This document shows positions 16,781-26,502 of a DNA stretch of 64,000 nt, in pieces (within the stretch, counting starts at the first letter, position 1; each line of letters starts with the position of its first letter). The notes under the pieces are model-generated. The model ran no database searches. It had not been told where the DNA came from and saw only the letters and a program-made list of their open reading frames with translations. A program made the translations under genes and the position numbers. Source of the DNA: Chitinophagaceae bacterium (lineage in GTDB: Bacteria > Bacteroidota > Bacteroidia > Chitinophagales > Chitinophagaceae). The stretch spans positions 1 through 64,000 of the forward strand of contig JAEUVS010000011.1 in the NCBI GenBank assembly GCA_016786745.1, given 5' to 3'.

Positions 16781-19207
16781 ATGATGAAATCCGGCATCTG
16801 CATAGCCGTAATTATCGCCTGCACAATCAATACCAGCAGGGCTCAGTATAAAGTATACGGCATCATCGTCGACCAAAATGAAACTGCAATCGCAAATGCC
16901 AATGTGCTCCTGTTGAATGCAAAAGATTCATCGCTCGTAAAAGGAAATATTACAGCATCAAACGGCACATTCGATTTTGAAATTATAACAACGGGCAATT
17001 ACCTGGTAACCTCCACCCACACCGGGTTAATACAGGTCTATTCATCTCCTTTCACCATAACAGAAAATCAAAATGACATCAACATCGGCACATTAAAGTT
17101 GATGGATGCCTCGGCACAATTAAATACCGTAACAGTTGTTGCTCGTCGACCGGTTTTTGAACAGAAAATAGACCGCCTGGTCATTAACGTGGAAAACAGT
17201 ATAGCCGCCGCAGGCAATACCGCCCTGAGCGTACTCGAACGCTCGCCGGGAGTGATAGTGGACCGCCAGAATAATACAATATCCATGAATGGAAAAGACG
17301 GGGTGCAGATCATGATGAACGGGAAACTGAGCCGTATGCCCATCGAAGCGGCGGTACAATTGCTCGAAGGCATGAGCTCAAGCAACATCGACAGGATCGA
17401 ATTGATTACTACGCCACCCGCCAATCTCGACGCAGAAGGCAACGCCGGCTACATCAACATTGTGCTGAAAGAAAATAATAATTATGGAACCAACGGATCA
17501 TTTTCGACTACACTAGGATACGGCCAGGGCCCTGTGGCAGCAGCCAGTATAAACATCAATCACCGGAAAGGCAAAGTAAATTTGTATGGCGACCTTTCCT
17601 GGTCGCGCACAAAAACGACTCCCTTCATTTGGGGCAGGCGGAAAGTTTCGAATAACGGCGTTTTCACTGAAAGTTATTCGAGCACAGACAGGGAGAGCAC
17701 GGTCACCAATTACAATGGAAGGTTAGGATTGGATTATCAGATGGCAAAAAAAACGGTAATCGGGTTTTTGCTTTCCGCTTATGATAACGAGTATGCGCAT
17801 GATGCCGTTAACACGACTACCTTCACGAGAAACAATCACCTTGATACCACCTTAAGTATTGTAAATACCGAAAGCAACCGGTGGAAAAATTTTGGCGGCA
17901 ACATTAACATGCAACACAGCTTCAAGGCAAATGATAACGTGTCCGTAAATTTTGATTATATCTACTACACCAATAATCAACCCGTAGATTATTTCAATTC
18001 ATATTACGACGGCTCGGGTAATTTTCTTTTTCAGCAGAATACACGAAGCGGAAAGACAACACCCATAGATTTATGGGTAGCAGCTGTTGACTACACTAAA
18101 AAGTTGAGCGCAAAAGTAACGATGGAAACAGGGATGAAGGGTACCAAATCAGCCTTTAACAACAACATTTCGTTTGATAAATGGATTCAAAATACCTGGG
18201 AAAATCAAAAAGAAGGAACGGCTAAATATAAGCTTAACGAAAAATATGGAGCCGCTTATGCCTCGTTCAACGTGATTTTTAGTGAGAGGACCACTATGAA
18301 ATCCGGACTTCGATATGAATACACTACATCGAACCTGGGTACCGAAGACGTAAAAGATATTGTGGACCGCAAGTACGGAAAACTATTTCCGACGTTCTTT
18401 TTGTCGCATAAGATAGATGACAATAACGCGGTAAATTTTTCTTACAACAGGAGGATCACCAGGCCAACTTTCAATGCGCTGGCGCCTTTTACGTACTATA
18501 TCGATCCGTATTCTTTGTTAACAGGCAACCCAACTTTACAACCGGCTATTTCGAATATGATAAAGGGTGACTATGTGTTCAAAAAATATTTGCTGTCGTT
18601 ATCCTATACTAAAGAAGATCAGTCGATCACAGGCTTTCAGCCGGAAACAGATTCAGTGAACAATAAAATCATTCTTTCTCCACAGAATCTTGTCAACCAG
18701 AAAATTATTTCAGCTGTAATATCTGTTCCGGTTACTGTGTCGACATGGTGGAGCATGCAATTCAATGTTACAGGAGTTGCCGAGGAAGTAAATGCCTTGT
18801 ATAAAAACGAACCGGTTCGCCTGAAGCAGGTTAACATGAATATAAGTGGGTCGCAAAGGTTCTCTCTTCCGAAAGCATGGAGTATAGAGGTTTCTGGTTT
18901 TTACCGATCGAAAAGCCTGGGTGGCATCACAGTCATTAAGCCTTACGGATCGCTGGATTTTGGTATTAAGAAAACGCTGAAAGACAAAAGGAATTCGTTT
19001 GTATTTAATGGCAGCAATATTCTGCGGACATTTGTGTTTCAACCATCAACCGACCTTCCGGATCAGAATTTGTATGGCTCAACTTATTTGAGGTTTTTTG
19101 GAAGCACCTATAAATTAACTTACTCCAGGAGCTTTGGAAATGATAAATTGAAAGGTAAGAGAGACAGGCTTACCGGTTCAGAAGCTGAAAGAGCAAGAGT
19201 GGAATGA
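16781..19207 (+). CDS. Outer-membrane beta-barrel protein with carboxypeptidase-like domain
   Basis: The 808-residue protein belongs to the Bacteroidota outer-membrane barrel family related to TonB-dependent receptors. It has a signal peptide (about 1-21), a carboxypeptidase-like regulatory domain (about 22-100), a plug-like domain (about 115-230 with ERSPGVIVDRQNN, MNGKDGVQIMMNGK and the NLDAEGNAGYINIVLK signature), and a long barrel to the end. A clear TonB box is not evident. The last 15 residues (KGKRDRLTGSEAERARVE) are charged and do not end in the usual aromatic residue of barrel proteins. Substrate is unknown. It is convergent with the HPr-kinase-like gene, the stop codons almost touching. 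Confidence 0.85.
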   Translation: MMKSGICIAVIIACTINTSRAQYKVYGIIVDQNETAIANANVLLLNAKDSSLVKGNITASNGTFDFEIITTGNYLVTSTHTGLIQVYSSPFTITENQNDINIGTLKLMDASAQLNTVTVVARRPVFEQKIDRLVINVENSIAAAGNTALSVLERSPGVIVDRQNNTISMNGKDGVQIMMNGKLSRMPIEAAVQLLEGMSSSNIDRIELITTPPANLDAEGNAGYINIVLKENNNYGTNGSFSTTLGYGQGPVAAASININHRKGKVNLYGDLSWSRTKTTPFIWGRRKVSNNGVFTESYSSTDRESTVTNYNGRLGLDYQMAKKTVIGFLLSAYDNEYAHDAVNTTTFTRNNHLDTTLSIVNTESNRWKNFGGNINMQHSFKANDNVSVNFDYIYYTNNQPVDYFNSYYDGSGNFLFQQNTRSGKTTPIDLWVAAVDYTKKLSAKVTMETGMKGTKSAFNNNISFDKWIQNTWENQKEGTAKYKLNEKYGAAYASFNVIFSERTTMKSGLRYEYTTSNLGTEDVKDIVDRKYGKLFPTFFLSHKIDDNNAVNFSYNRRITRPTFNALAPFTYYIDPYSLLTGNPTLQPAISNMIKGDYVFKKYLLSLSYTKEDQSITGFQPETDSVNNKIILSPQNLVNQKIISAVISVPVTVSTWWSMQFNVTGVAEEVNALYKNEPVRLKQVNMNISGSQRFSLPKAWSIEVSGFYRSKSLGGITVIKPYGSLDFGIKKTLKDKRNSFVFNGSNILRTFVFQPSTDLPDQNLYGSTYLRFFGSTYKLTYSRSFGNDKLKGKRDRLTGSEAERARVE

Positions 19208-19209
19208 TT

Positions 19210-20316
19210 TCACCTCAGCAAACCCCTTAAAAAATCAGCGAGCTCGTCGGGGGAGGCGGACAACGGAATTTTGATTAACAAAGGTGAAGTAGAAGAAAAT
19301 GCTTTAGCCAACACCTGCTTCGTTTTACCATGCACCTCCTCATACGGAGGAATAATACATTTTGTTTGAACACTGTAAATCGCCGACATAATGGTATGAT
19401 ACGGATCTATCTCCCTCATCACCGTACTCGCCGCCTTACTCGCAAGCTCACCAACAGTAATAGCATGCGTTTCAAAATCCTTCACCGCCGCACGCTCAAT
19501 AAAAAGCACATCAGTAAGCCCGTCACTCACACCAACTTTCTCTTTAAACAATTCCTCTGCAGATACTCTCCTCCTCACCTTCTTAATCCCAAACCTCGCT
19601 TTCCTGTAATACCAGTTCAGCATATCTACCATCGGTCGGTCGCGAAGCAACATATTTTTTAATTTCGGCTGCCCCTCCACGTTATAGGCATATATCTGCA
19701 TCTTTTTGGGCGACCGGTAAATAACACCATCCTCATCCACAAGCCCCAGGTCATCACTTAAAAACTTCCAGTTATCTTCAGTCACAAGTTTCAGCATCGA
19801 AGTCGTCTTCCCGATGCCACCCCATGCAACCACCGCCACAGCACGATCTCCCCTGGTAAAAGAACTCGCATGCACGTACGACTGCCTCAAACCCAGGTTC
19901 TGAATCTGCGTGAGATAGTCAAATACGTCGTACATGAAATTTTTAGCAAGCTGCTCCTGGGGTAACAAAAAGTTCCAATCGCGAATCTTTGCTATCGTAG
20001 GAAACATTCTCCTCTTGACACCGATCGCGTTCGATTGAATATCCACTATCAGCGCGTCGTTCTCGCGACTCACCCGGTAAAAGTATCCACTGATGGCACA
20101 TAACACTTCGTTCTCAGTACAAATCACTGGTGAAGCATAAACACCATTGTCCAGGTTCCTCAGCACTTTACCAAATCTGAATATCAGCGCAGGGCGTTTA
20201 TTGTCCTTTATTTCAATTGATTTGAGTTCTTCGCGCAGATGCGGAAGCACCTGGTCCTCGCCCGACAATGCAAACACTAAATTTCCGAGTTGATAAACCG
20301 TATCTATTCTGTTCAC
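19210..20316 (-). CDS. HPr-kinase-like P-loop protein linked to a flippase
   Basis: The 368-residue protein has a nucleotide-binding P-loop, WGGIGKTTS at about 165-173, followed by FLSDDLGLV at about 186-194. This arrangement is found in HPr serine kinase-like ATPases of polysaccharide gene clusters. The N-terminal 150 residues form a separate alpha/beta region, and the C-terminal region is helical. It is probably cytoplasmic. The start codon is GTG and overlaps the stop of the flippase gene by four bases (GTGA), so both are made together and a joint role in surface-glycan export is likely. The true phosphate acceptor, if any, is unknown. A classic HPr kinase role is unlikely because the remaining HprK motifs are not apparent. 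Confidence 0.7.
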   Translation of the reverse strand: MNRIDTVYQLGNLVFALSGEDQVLPHLREELKSIEIKDNKRPALIFRFGKVLRNLDNGVYASPVICTENEVLCAISGYFYRVSRENDALIVDIQSNAIGVKRRMFPTIAKIRDWNFLLPQEQLAKNFMYDVFDYLTQIQNLGLRQSYVHASSFTRGDRAVAVVAWGGIGKTTSMLKLVTEDNWKFLSDDLGLVDEDGVIYRSPKKMQIYAYNVEGQPKLKNMLLRDRPMVDMLNWYYRKARFGIKKVRRRVSAEELFKEKVGVSDGLTDVLFIERAAVKDFETHAITVGELASKAASTVMREIDPYHTIMSAIYSVQTKCIIPPYEEVHGKTKQVLAKAFSSTSPLLIKIPLSASPDELADFLRGLLR

Positions 20317-21782
20317 GCTTTCCTGTACTTTTTATAAATAGATGATAACAATATCTGCTTTAGCTCGAGTGGTGTTTCTTTTTTGTTGGAGATGAAAAAC
20401 AAACCGTATGTAATCAACCCAAAAGCAAGACTTACCAGCAAAACAACCATATGTGGATAGTCGCGCAGCAAATACTTAACAGCATAAATCACAAGCGCCA
20501 TTGCCACGCTCCATATCAAAGGTTCTTTAAAGACATTGAGGTATTCACCCAGGCTTTCTCCCACCGCCCTCCTGATAAGGAATGTATAATTAAAGCTCGA
20601 AAAGAATACCTGTAAACAAAGGAATGCAATAGCTACGCCCATCGCTCCACCGATGTAGGCCCCCGCAATAATACCCGGCACCTGCAGGAATACTTTATAC
20701 ACGTTGAATAAAAATATTCTTCTCGCTTCGCCCTTTGCATACATCAGCGATCCTACAGGATTACCTAATGAACGAAGCAATCCCACTCCACATAAAACAC
20801 GCAAAATCGGAACAGATGTTAACCACTTCGCGCCAAATACAACGATAATAAAAGGCTCCGCAAGTACAAACAACGCGAAGAAAATCGGAAAGTTTACGAA
20901 GTTCAGGATATTGAGCAGCTTGTAAAAGTTCTTCTTTAATTTCTTCTGGTCATCCTGTATGATCGAAAACGCGGGAAAAAAGACTTTAGTTAGAATCGGA
21001 TTAATTCTTCTCGAAGGAATGATAATAATATTATATGCCACCTGGTAGTAACCGAGCATGGTGGGACCAACAAGCCGGCCGATACTCATTCCATCTATAT
21101 TGGTATTGAAATAGTTCATTATGCTCTCGCCCGACTGATACAGCCCGAAACCCAAATAAGGTTTTGCTTTCTGAAAATTAAAATACCATATCGGCTTATA
21201 TTCCTTTCGGCCGAAATACATGACAAGCAGCGTGCCAATGGCCGCGTTTGCTATTTGTCCCCATATGATTGAATAGATGCCGAAACCGGTGTATGCGAGT
21301 ACTATTGTAAAAACCGTTGAAACAATTGTTGTGAATATGTCTATCTTAACGATTATATTGAACGCCATTCTCTTTTGAAAGATAGCCCTGTATTGCTGGC
21401 CGAATGGAATGATCAGATAGATCAGCGACACCCATTGAAGGTATGTCTGCAACCGCGGTTGCCTGAACAGCTCCGCCAACATTCCTGAGCAAAGAAAGAT
21501 GGCAACGCACAAGATGGCGCCCATGAAAATATTCAGATAATAAAGTGTGGACAGCTCTTTGATATCAGTTTCTTTTCGCTGTATAATCGCGTTTGAAACG
21601 CCCAGGTCAAGAAATATCGTGGAAAAGTTTGTAACGATCATTAACAGGCTCATCAAACCGAAAATTTCCGGCGCGAACAAACGCGATAAAATAACCAGCT
21701 GACCGGTTTGAAAAAGAAATGAAACGATAGTGGAGGCAACGTTTAATTTCAGCCCCGATAAAGTTTTTGCCCTCAATGACAT
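20313..21782 (-). CDS. Oligosaccharide flippase of the MOP superfamily (Wzx/WzxC-like)
   Basis: This is a multi-spanning inner-membrane protein of about 12-14 helices in 489 residues, of the type that flips lipid-linked sugar units for O-antigen or exopolysaccharide. Family features include the N-terminal LSRLFAPEIFGLMSLLMI, the FGQQYRAIFQKRMAFN segment near residue 130, and GRLVGPTMLGYYQVAYNI near residue 237. These resemble the colanic acid exporter WzxC. No glycosyltransferase gene lies beside it. Its only partner is the overlapping HPr-kinase-like gene, which is an unusual two-gene arrangement. Upstream is a divergent esterase gene with a 156-base spacer. Confidence 0.88.
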   Translation of the reverse strand: MSLRAKTLSGLKLNVASTIVSFLFQTGQLVILSRLFAPEIFGLMSLLMIVTNFSTIFLDLGVSNAIIQRKETDIKELSTLYYLNIFMGAILCVAIFLCSGMLAELFRQPRLQTYLQWVSLIYLIIPFGQQYRAIFQKRMAFNIIVKIDIFTTIVSTVFTIVLAYTGFGIYSIIWGQIANAAIGTLLVMYFGRKEYKPIWYFNFQKAKPYLGFGLYQSGESIMNYFNTNIDGMSIGRLVGPTMLGYYQVAYNIIIIPSRRINPILTKVFFPAFSIIQDDQKKLKKNFYKLLNILNFVNFPIFFALFVLAEPFIIVVFGAKWLTSVPILRVLCGVGLLRSLGNPVGSLMYAKGEARRIFLFNVYKVFLQVPGIIAGAYIGGAMGVAIAFLCLQVFFSSFNYTFLIRRAVGESLGEYLNVFKEPLIWSVAMALVIYAVKYLLRDYPHMVVLLVSLAFGLITYGLFFISNKKETPLELKQILLSSIYKKYRKA

Positions 21783-21938
21783 TCGCGCGTATCTATTTGG
21801 TAAAACATTCGAAATTAGTCAAAACGGGTTAGATGGCGCCGATCAATTTTGAAACCGCCGAAGTGGCGACAATTCACACTTAGTGTGCGCATTAACGTTA
21901 TATCATTGTATATCCTTAACCTCATATAACCGATAGAC

Positions 21939-22931
21939 ATGAGTTTTATCTATAAACTTACTTTTTGTTCGTGTTTCTATATAATCCTGGTGTGTAATCC
22001 ACAAAATTATGCCAACACCTCAATGTGTTTTTCGATTTCAACGGACGATTCGGTTGTCACTTATGCCTACAAGCAGGTTGGTGATTTAAAAATACTGGCC
22101 GACGTTTACCTGGCTACTGGAGAAAAGCGCCCCGTAGTAGTTTGGATTCATGGTGGTGCACTCATCATGGGTAATCGTAAAGAAGTGCCCTCCTGGCTTT
22201 TGGAAACATGCCGCCAGCATCAATACTTGCTCATCTCTATCGACTACCGGCTGGCTCCTGAAACGCAATTGCCGCTGATTATCGAAGACCTCGAAGATGC
22301 ATTTCGCTGGGTGCGCAATGACGGTCCCAACCTCTTTCACGCTGACCCCGACCGCATTGCAGTGGTCGGTGCATCTGCCGGCGGATATATGACCCTTACT
22401 GCCGGCTTTCGTGTGAGGCCACGGCCACAGGCGCTGGTTTCGTTATATGGCTACGGCGACCTTGTCGGTCCATGGTATAGCGAACCAAGTCTCCACCCGC
22501 GCCACCACAACAGCAAACTTTCCCGTGAAGAGGCATTCAAACAGGTATCTGGGGAAGCTATTGCTGACTCCCGCGAACGGATAGGAGATGGTTACGCATT
22601 CTATGAGTTTTGTCGCCAGCAGGGCCTTTGGCCCACGGCAGTTTCCGGCTGGGATCCCAGGAAAGAGCCGAACAAATTTTTCCCCTATATGGCCCTAAAA
22701 AATGTAACCTCGCAATATCCGCCGACACTGCTGATTCATGGCGATAAAGACACAGATGTGCCATACGAACAATCAGAAATGATGGCCGACACACTCAAGA
22801 AGTACAAGGTTGAACATCGCCTCATCCGCGTAAAAGGAGGAGAACATGGACTCAACGGAGTAAACCAACAAGTGATTGACCAGGCATATGCCGATGCCGC
22901 CACTTTCCTCGAAGAGCACCTGGGTCACTAA
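21939..22931 (+). CDS. Secreted alpha/beta-hydrolase (carboxylesterase type)
   Basis: The 330-residue protein has a probable signal peptide at the N-terminus and an esterase/lipase alpha/beta-hydrolase fold. The oxyanion-hole motif HGGA is at about 71-74, the nucleophile elbow GASAGG at about 144-149 (Ser146), an acidic residue in HGDKDTDVPYEQ, and the catalytic His in GGEHGL near residue 313. This layout is shared by feruloyl and acetyl esterases of polysaccharide breakdown and by many carboxylesterases. Substrate is therefore uncertain. It is convergent with the cytochrome/beta-propeller gene, with no bases between the two coding regions. Confidence 0.88.
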   Translation: MSFIYKLTFCSCFYIILVCNPQNYANTSMCFSISTDDSVVTYAYKQVGDLKILADVYLATGEKRPVVVWIHGGALIMGNRKEVPSWLLETCRQHQYLLISIDYRLAPETQLPLIIEDLEDAFRWVRNDGPNLFHADPDRIAVVGASAGGYMTLTAGFRVRPRPQALVSLYGYGDLVGPWYSEPSLHPRHHNSKLSREEAFKQVSGEAIADSRERIGDGYAFYEFCRQQGLWPTAVSGWDPRKEPNKFFPYMALKNVTSQYPPTLLIHGDKDTDVPYEQSEMMADTLKKYKVEHRLIRVKGGEHGLNGVNQQVIDQAYADAATFLEEHLGH

Positions 22932-24764
22932 TTATTTTTTCCTAACCCTGGCTACATCAGGTGCTTTAATAGCGCCCGAATTATTTCCGAAATTTTGCCT
23001 GACGTGCGTAAGAATTTCCGCAACCTGGTCATCACTTAAAAAATCATTTTTTGGCATTGTTCCATTGAACGATTTGCCTTTTACCTGTATCGGGCCATCC
23101 AGTCCTTCCAGGATTATTTTAATCAATCTTTCCTTATCGCCATTAACCCATTCGGACGCTGCCAGTGGAGGAAAATGGTTATCATCACCGTTGCCGTCCG
23201 ACTGATGACACGATACGCAATAAGTATTATACAATTTCATCCCAACTGTTGCTTCGCGGCCCGCTTCAAGATTATCAGTGATCTCGTCGGGTGTTCTGAT
23301 ATGCGCAAGAGCTTTACGTTTCTCCATCTCTTCCAGGTTCGCAACGTCGAATTTATTTTTATCTCCTTTGTACATGATTCGCCAGATTTTTCCCTTGTGC
23401 GAATCGGTTAGGTAAAGCGACCCGTCGGGACCTGCGGCTAACCCCATCGGCTGATACTCCGCCTGGAAATTAGTGACAACAGGATCCTTCGCAAAGCCAT
23501 CTGCAAAAACTTCCCACTTTCCTGTCGGCTTTCCATTTTCAAAAGGCACAAAACAAACAAAGTATCCTGCCTGTGGATATGGCGCGCGATTGTTGGAACC
23601 ATGAAAAACAATAAACGCACCATTCCTGTATCGATCCGGAAATTGGGCGCCGGTGTAGAAAAGCAGATCATTCGGGGCCCAGTGGGCAGGAAATGCAAGT
23701 AGCGGTTCGTCGTACTCTTTCTCTTTCTCCGCTTTTATTTTGTCGCCACCATATTCGGGTGATAAAATGCGTTTTTTCAGAAACGGATCGTAATAATAAT
23801 AAGGCCAACCAAAGTTTGACCCTTCTGTCACCTTTACAAATTCTTCAGCGGGAAGAACCGCATTGTCCCATGCTGAATACAGTTGCGGGTACATCACAGA
23901 AAGATTGTCGCGCCCATGAATCGCAGCGTAAAGAGTTTTATCTTTTTCATTCCAGTCGATGGCTACTACACTTCGTATTCCTGTAGAAATCCTTGTTCCC
24001 TCCTTTTGTGTCTGACCCCGTTTGTTCGCATCAAATTTCCAGACACCTGCATGATCTTCAAGCTCCGGGCACGGATAAACACCGCTTGCACCGGGCGTAC
24101 CTGCAAACGACCTGTTGATCGGCTGTTCACGATCAAGCGGCTGGCACGCATTCGAAGGTGAACCAAAAGGAACATACATGTTTCCCTTGTCATCAAATGC
24201 CATCGGTTTGGCGATATGCCAGTGATCGAGGCCGTGTGCGTGATCGTCGGTCAGCATCACTTCAACTTCGCTGTCAGGCACAAGTTTACCCGGTGTAAGT
24301 TTCTGACGATAAACCACGCCAGTTGAGCTATAGTATAAATGGCCATTGTGTATCCGCATTCCAACGGCCAGGTTGCCGCCATTTTTATAAACGCCAAACC
24401 GTTCAATAATATCGGCTTTGCCATCACCATTGGTATCCCTAAGTGCTACGTTACCAGGTTCTCCCTCCGGAGAGGAACGGAGCTTAACATACATGTCGCC
24501 ATTGTCATTCACGGCTATATGTCGCGCGCGACCGATACTGTCCGCAACAACCACTGCTTCAAATCCCTGCGGAAGGAAAAGTCCACCGTTGCCAGGATCC
24601 GATGGCGGCAAATTCAATTCGCTGTTTGTACATCCCGAAAAAATTAAGACGATCGCAAAGCCAACCAGGCTAATGCCGCAATGTAAATGTGATGCCCGAA
24701 ACTGTATATTCAAGTGAAAGCCTTTAATAGTCCGAAGATCGTAAAGTTGACGAACCTTTGACAA
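22932..24764 (-). CDS. Beta-propeller dehydrogenase fused to cytochrome c, lipoprotein
   Basis: A sugar-dehydrogenase-like beta-propeller (about 60-470) is followed by a single-haem cytochrome c domain (about 505-600). The haem site is CVSCH at about 516-520, and the likely distal ligand is Met in GTMPKNDF. The lipobox IFSGC (Cys45) implies attachment to a membrane on the periplasmic side. Propeller signatures are FLPQGFEAVVVADSIG and GSNFGWPYYYYDP. Electrons would pass from an oxidised sugar or alcohol to the haem. The N-terminus before the signal is long; a TTG start about 17 codons in would give a more normal signal peptide. The gene is divergent from the PAS-LuxR regulator with a 42-base spacer, so that regulator is a candidate controller. 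Confidence 0.83.
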   Translation of the reverse strand: MSKVRQLYDLRTIKGFHLNIQFRASHLHCGISLVGFAIVLIFSGCTNSELNLPPSDPGNGGLFLPQGFEAVVVADSIGRARHIAVNDNGDMYVKLRSSPEGEPGNVALRDTNGDGKADIIERFGVYKNGGNLAVGMRIHNGHLYYSSTGVVYRQKLTPGKLVPDSEVEVMLTDDHAHGLDHWHIAKPMAFDDKGNMYVPFGSPSNACQPLDREQPINRSFAGTPGASGVYPCPELEDHAGVWKFDANKRGQTQKEGTRISTGIRSVVAIDWNEKDKTLYAAIHGRDNLSVMYPQLYSAWDNAVLPAEEFVKVTEGSNFGWPYYYYDPFLKKRILSPEYGGDKIKAEKEKEYDEPLLAFPAHWAPNDLLFYTGAQFPDRYRNGAFIVFHGSNNRAPYPQAGYFVCFVPFENGKPTGKWEVFADGFAKDPVVTNFQAEYQPMGLAAGPDGSLYLTDSHKGKIWRIMYKGDKNKFDVANLEEMEKRKALAHIRTPDEITDNLEAGREATVGMKLYNTYCVSCHQSDGNGDDNHFPPLAASEWVNGDKERLIKIILEGLDGPIQVKGKSFNGTMPKNDFLSDDQVAEILTHVRQNFGNNSGAIKAPDVARVRKK

Positions 24765-24806
24765 AACAACAACAGTTTACGGCGCCGCTTTTATGTATTT
24801 TGCGGT

Positions 24807-25562
24807 ATGACCGCTGGAATCTCTGTAGCCAACCACACCATAAGGATATTGAATTACGCCGATAGCGTACAGGAAGCTGCAACCGCTCATCACGACGACG
24901 TTTTGGTTGCACTGTATAACATGCATAAACTCTTTCCTGCGTATGCAGTAATTACCTGCCCGGTTCGCCACGATCATTTTTTTTATGTAAGCGATAACTG
25001 CAGCGAGGTATTCGGATACACTGCCGGTTATATGTCGAAACATTTCAAGGCGCTGTCCGACTATTTTTCGCAGGTTCATTCTGCCGACATCGCGAACGTA
25101 CGCGAATGCATGAACTATCTCGAAACGTTTATGAAACAGCAATCACCTGAAACTTATCCGCAGTTGCGCATTGTTTTCCATTATCGTTTCAGGAACGCCG
25201 ACGGCCGCTATGTTTATTTACAGGATGAAAAAGCAACGTTGGTAACGGAGCAGCAGAAAAATATTCACTACTCTTTAATCAGGAATGTTGATGAAAAGAT
25301 GCTATTCACAGGCGTAAAAATGGAAGTGTTTAAACACGATACCGAGATTCAAAAGTTACTCGAATACAAACCCTCCGCCTCAAGGAACAAATTATCAGCC
25401 AGGGAAACCGACATCGTTCGCCTGATAAAGAAGGGCCTCACCACAAAGGAAATTGCCGGCCAGCTGAACATCAGTCACAACACCGTGCGCAATATCAAGA
25501 GCAAAATGTTCGAAAAATACAACGTTACCAATACGATCGAATTATTGAACCTTACAAGCTGA
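24807..25562 (+). CDS. PAS-LuxR type transcription regulator
   Basis: The 251-residue protein has an N-terminal PAS-like sensory fold (about 45-170, with FFYVSDNCSEVFGYTAGYM and FRNADGRYVYLQDEKATLV). The C-terminal LuxR/FixJ helix-turn-helix lies at about 193-251, where LSARETDIVRLIKKGLTTKE and NISHNTVRNIKSKMF are visible. No receiver domain or membrane helix is present, so it probably senses a cytoplasmic signal through the PAS fold. It sits between two minus-strand cytochrome genes. It is divergent from the beta-propeller/cytochrome gene and its last 11 bases overlap the end of the di-haem peroxidase gene. Its position suggests control of this redox cluster, which is an inference. Confidence 0.85.
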   Translation: MTAGISVANHTIRILNYADSVQEAATAHHDDVLVALYNMHKLFPAYAVITCPVRHDHFFYVSDNCSEVFGYTAGYMSKHFKALSDYFSQVHSADIANVRECMNYLETFMKQQSPETYPQLRIVFHYRFRNADGRYVYLQDEKATLVTEQQKNIHYSLIRNVDEKMLFTGVKMEVFKHDTEIQKLLEYKPSASRNKLSARETDIVRLIKKGLTTKEIAGQLNISHNTVRNIKSKMFEKYNVTNTIELLNLTS

Positions 25563-26502
25563 ATCGCTTGTCGGTCAGCGAACGCAGGAATGCTACCAGG
25601 TCACTTTTTTCTTTCGCGGTCAACCCAAGGGGCTCCATGAGCAGCGAATCTTTGTTCACTGCATCGGCAACAAATTGTTTTGTGTCGTTGTAAAAATCAA
25701 CCACTTCTTCCAATGTTTTGAACATGCCATTATGCATGTAAGGAGCCGTTATCGCAACATTACGGAGCGAGGATGTCTTAAATTTTCCAATATCGCTGGC
25801 GTTGCCCGATATTACCGCTCTTCCGCTGTCTCTTAAATTTTTAGCATTGAACAACCCGATGTTCCTGAACTCATTTGCGGTGAGGTCGGCACCAAAATGA
25901 CATTTTACACAATTTCCCTTTCCATTGAAAACAACAAATCCTGCTCTTGCCTCTGCGCTCACTGCGAGAGAATCGTCTGAAAATTTCCAATTGTCAAATG
26001 GACTGTCACTCGTTTCGAGCGTCCGTTCAAAAGCCGCAATGGCTCCAGCAAGATTCTCTTTTGTGGGTGCCGCGTTGAAAACTTTTTTGAAATAATCGCG
26101 ATACAGGCTATTATTCGAAAGCCGCTCAATTGCCACTGCGACTGACAAATCCATTTCATCAGGATTTTCAATAGGCTTAAGCACTTGTTCTTCGAGAGTT
26201 GCTGCCCGTCCATCCCAAAAGAATGATTTGCTCAGCGAAAGGTTCATAGCTGTCGGTGTGTTCCTTGCACCTTTTTTGCCACCTACGCCTAAACTAACTG
26301 CCGAGGTATCGGCAAATGCAAATTCAGGTTTGTGACAACTTGCGCAGCTAATCGTATAATCCTTTGAAAGAATCGGATCCGAGAACAGAAGTTTGCCAAG
26401 CGACTCTTTATCCATTTCATTATTTTCTGTTGAAACAACTTTGCCAAAACAGAGTGCCGTTATTGAAAGCGCTGCAATGATGGTACTTTTCATGCGTGTC
26501 AT
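25552..26502 (-). CDS. Di-haem cytochrome c peroxidase (MauG/CcpA family)
   Basis: Family members reduce hydrogen peroxide in the periplasm with electrons from small cytochromes, or carry out oxidations in the MauG branch. Two haem motifs are visible: CASCH at about 53-57 and CVKCH at about 198-202. Between them are LGVGGKKGARNTPTAMNLSL and FFWDGRA, typical of the family, and the C-terminal half has TAPYMHNGMFKTLEEVVDFY. A signal peptide is present at about 5-24. It overlaps the upstream 120-residue secreted-protein gene by four bases and is co-transcribed with it. The 3' end overlaps the convergent PAS-LuxR gene by 11 bases. Confidence 0.93.
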   Translation of the reverse strand: MTRMKSTIIAALSITALCFGKVVSTENNEMDKESLGKLLFSDPILSKDYTISCASCHKPEFAFADTSAVSLGVGGKKGARNTPTAMNLSLSKSFFWDGRAATLEEQVLKPIENPDEMDLSVAVAIERLSNNSLYRDYFKKVFNAAPTKENLAGAIAAFERTLETSDSPFDNWKFSDDSLAVSAEARAGFVVFNGKGNCVKCHFGADLTANEFRNIGLFNAKNLRDSGRAVISGNASDIGKFKTSSLRNVAITAPYMHNGMFKTLEEVVDFYNDTKQFVADAVNKDSLLMEPLGLTAKEKSDLVAFLRSLTDKRFSL

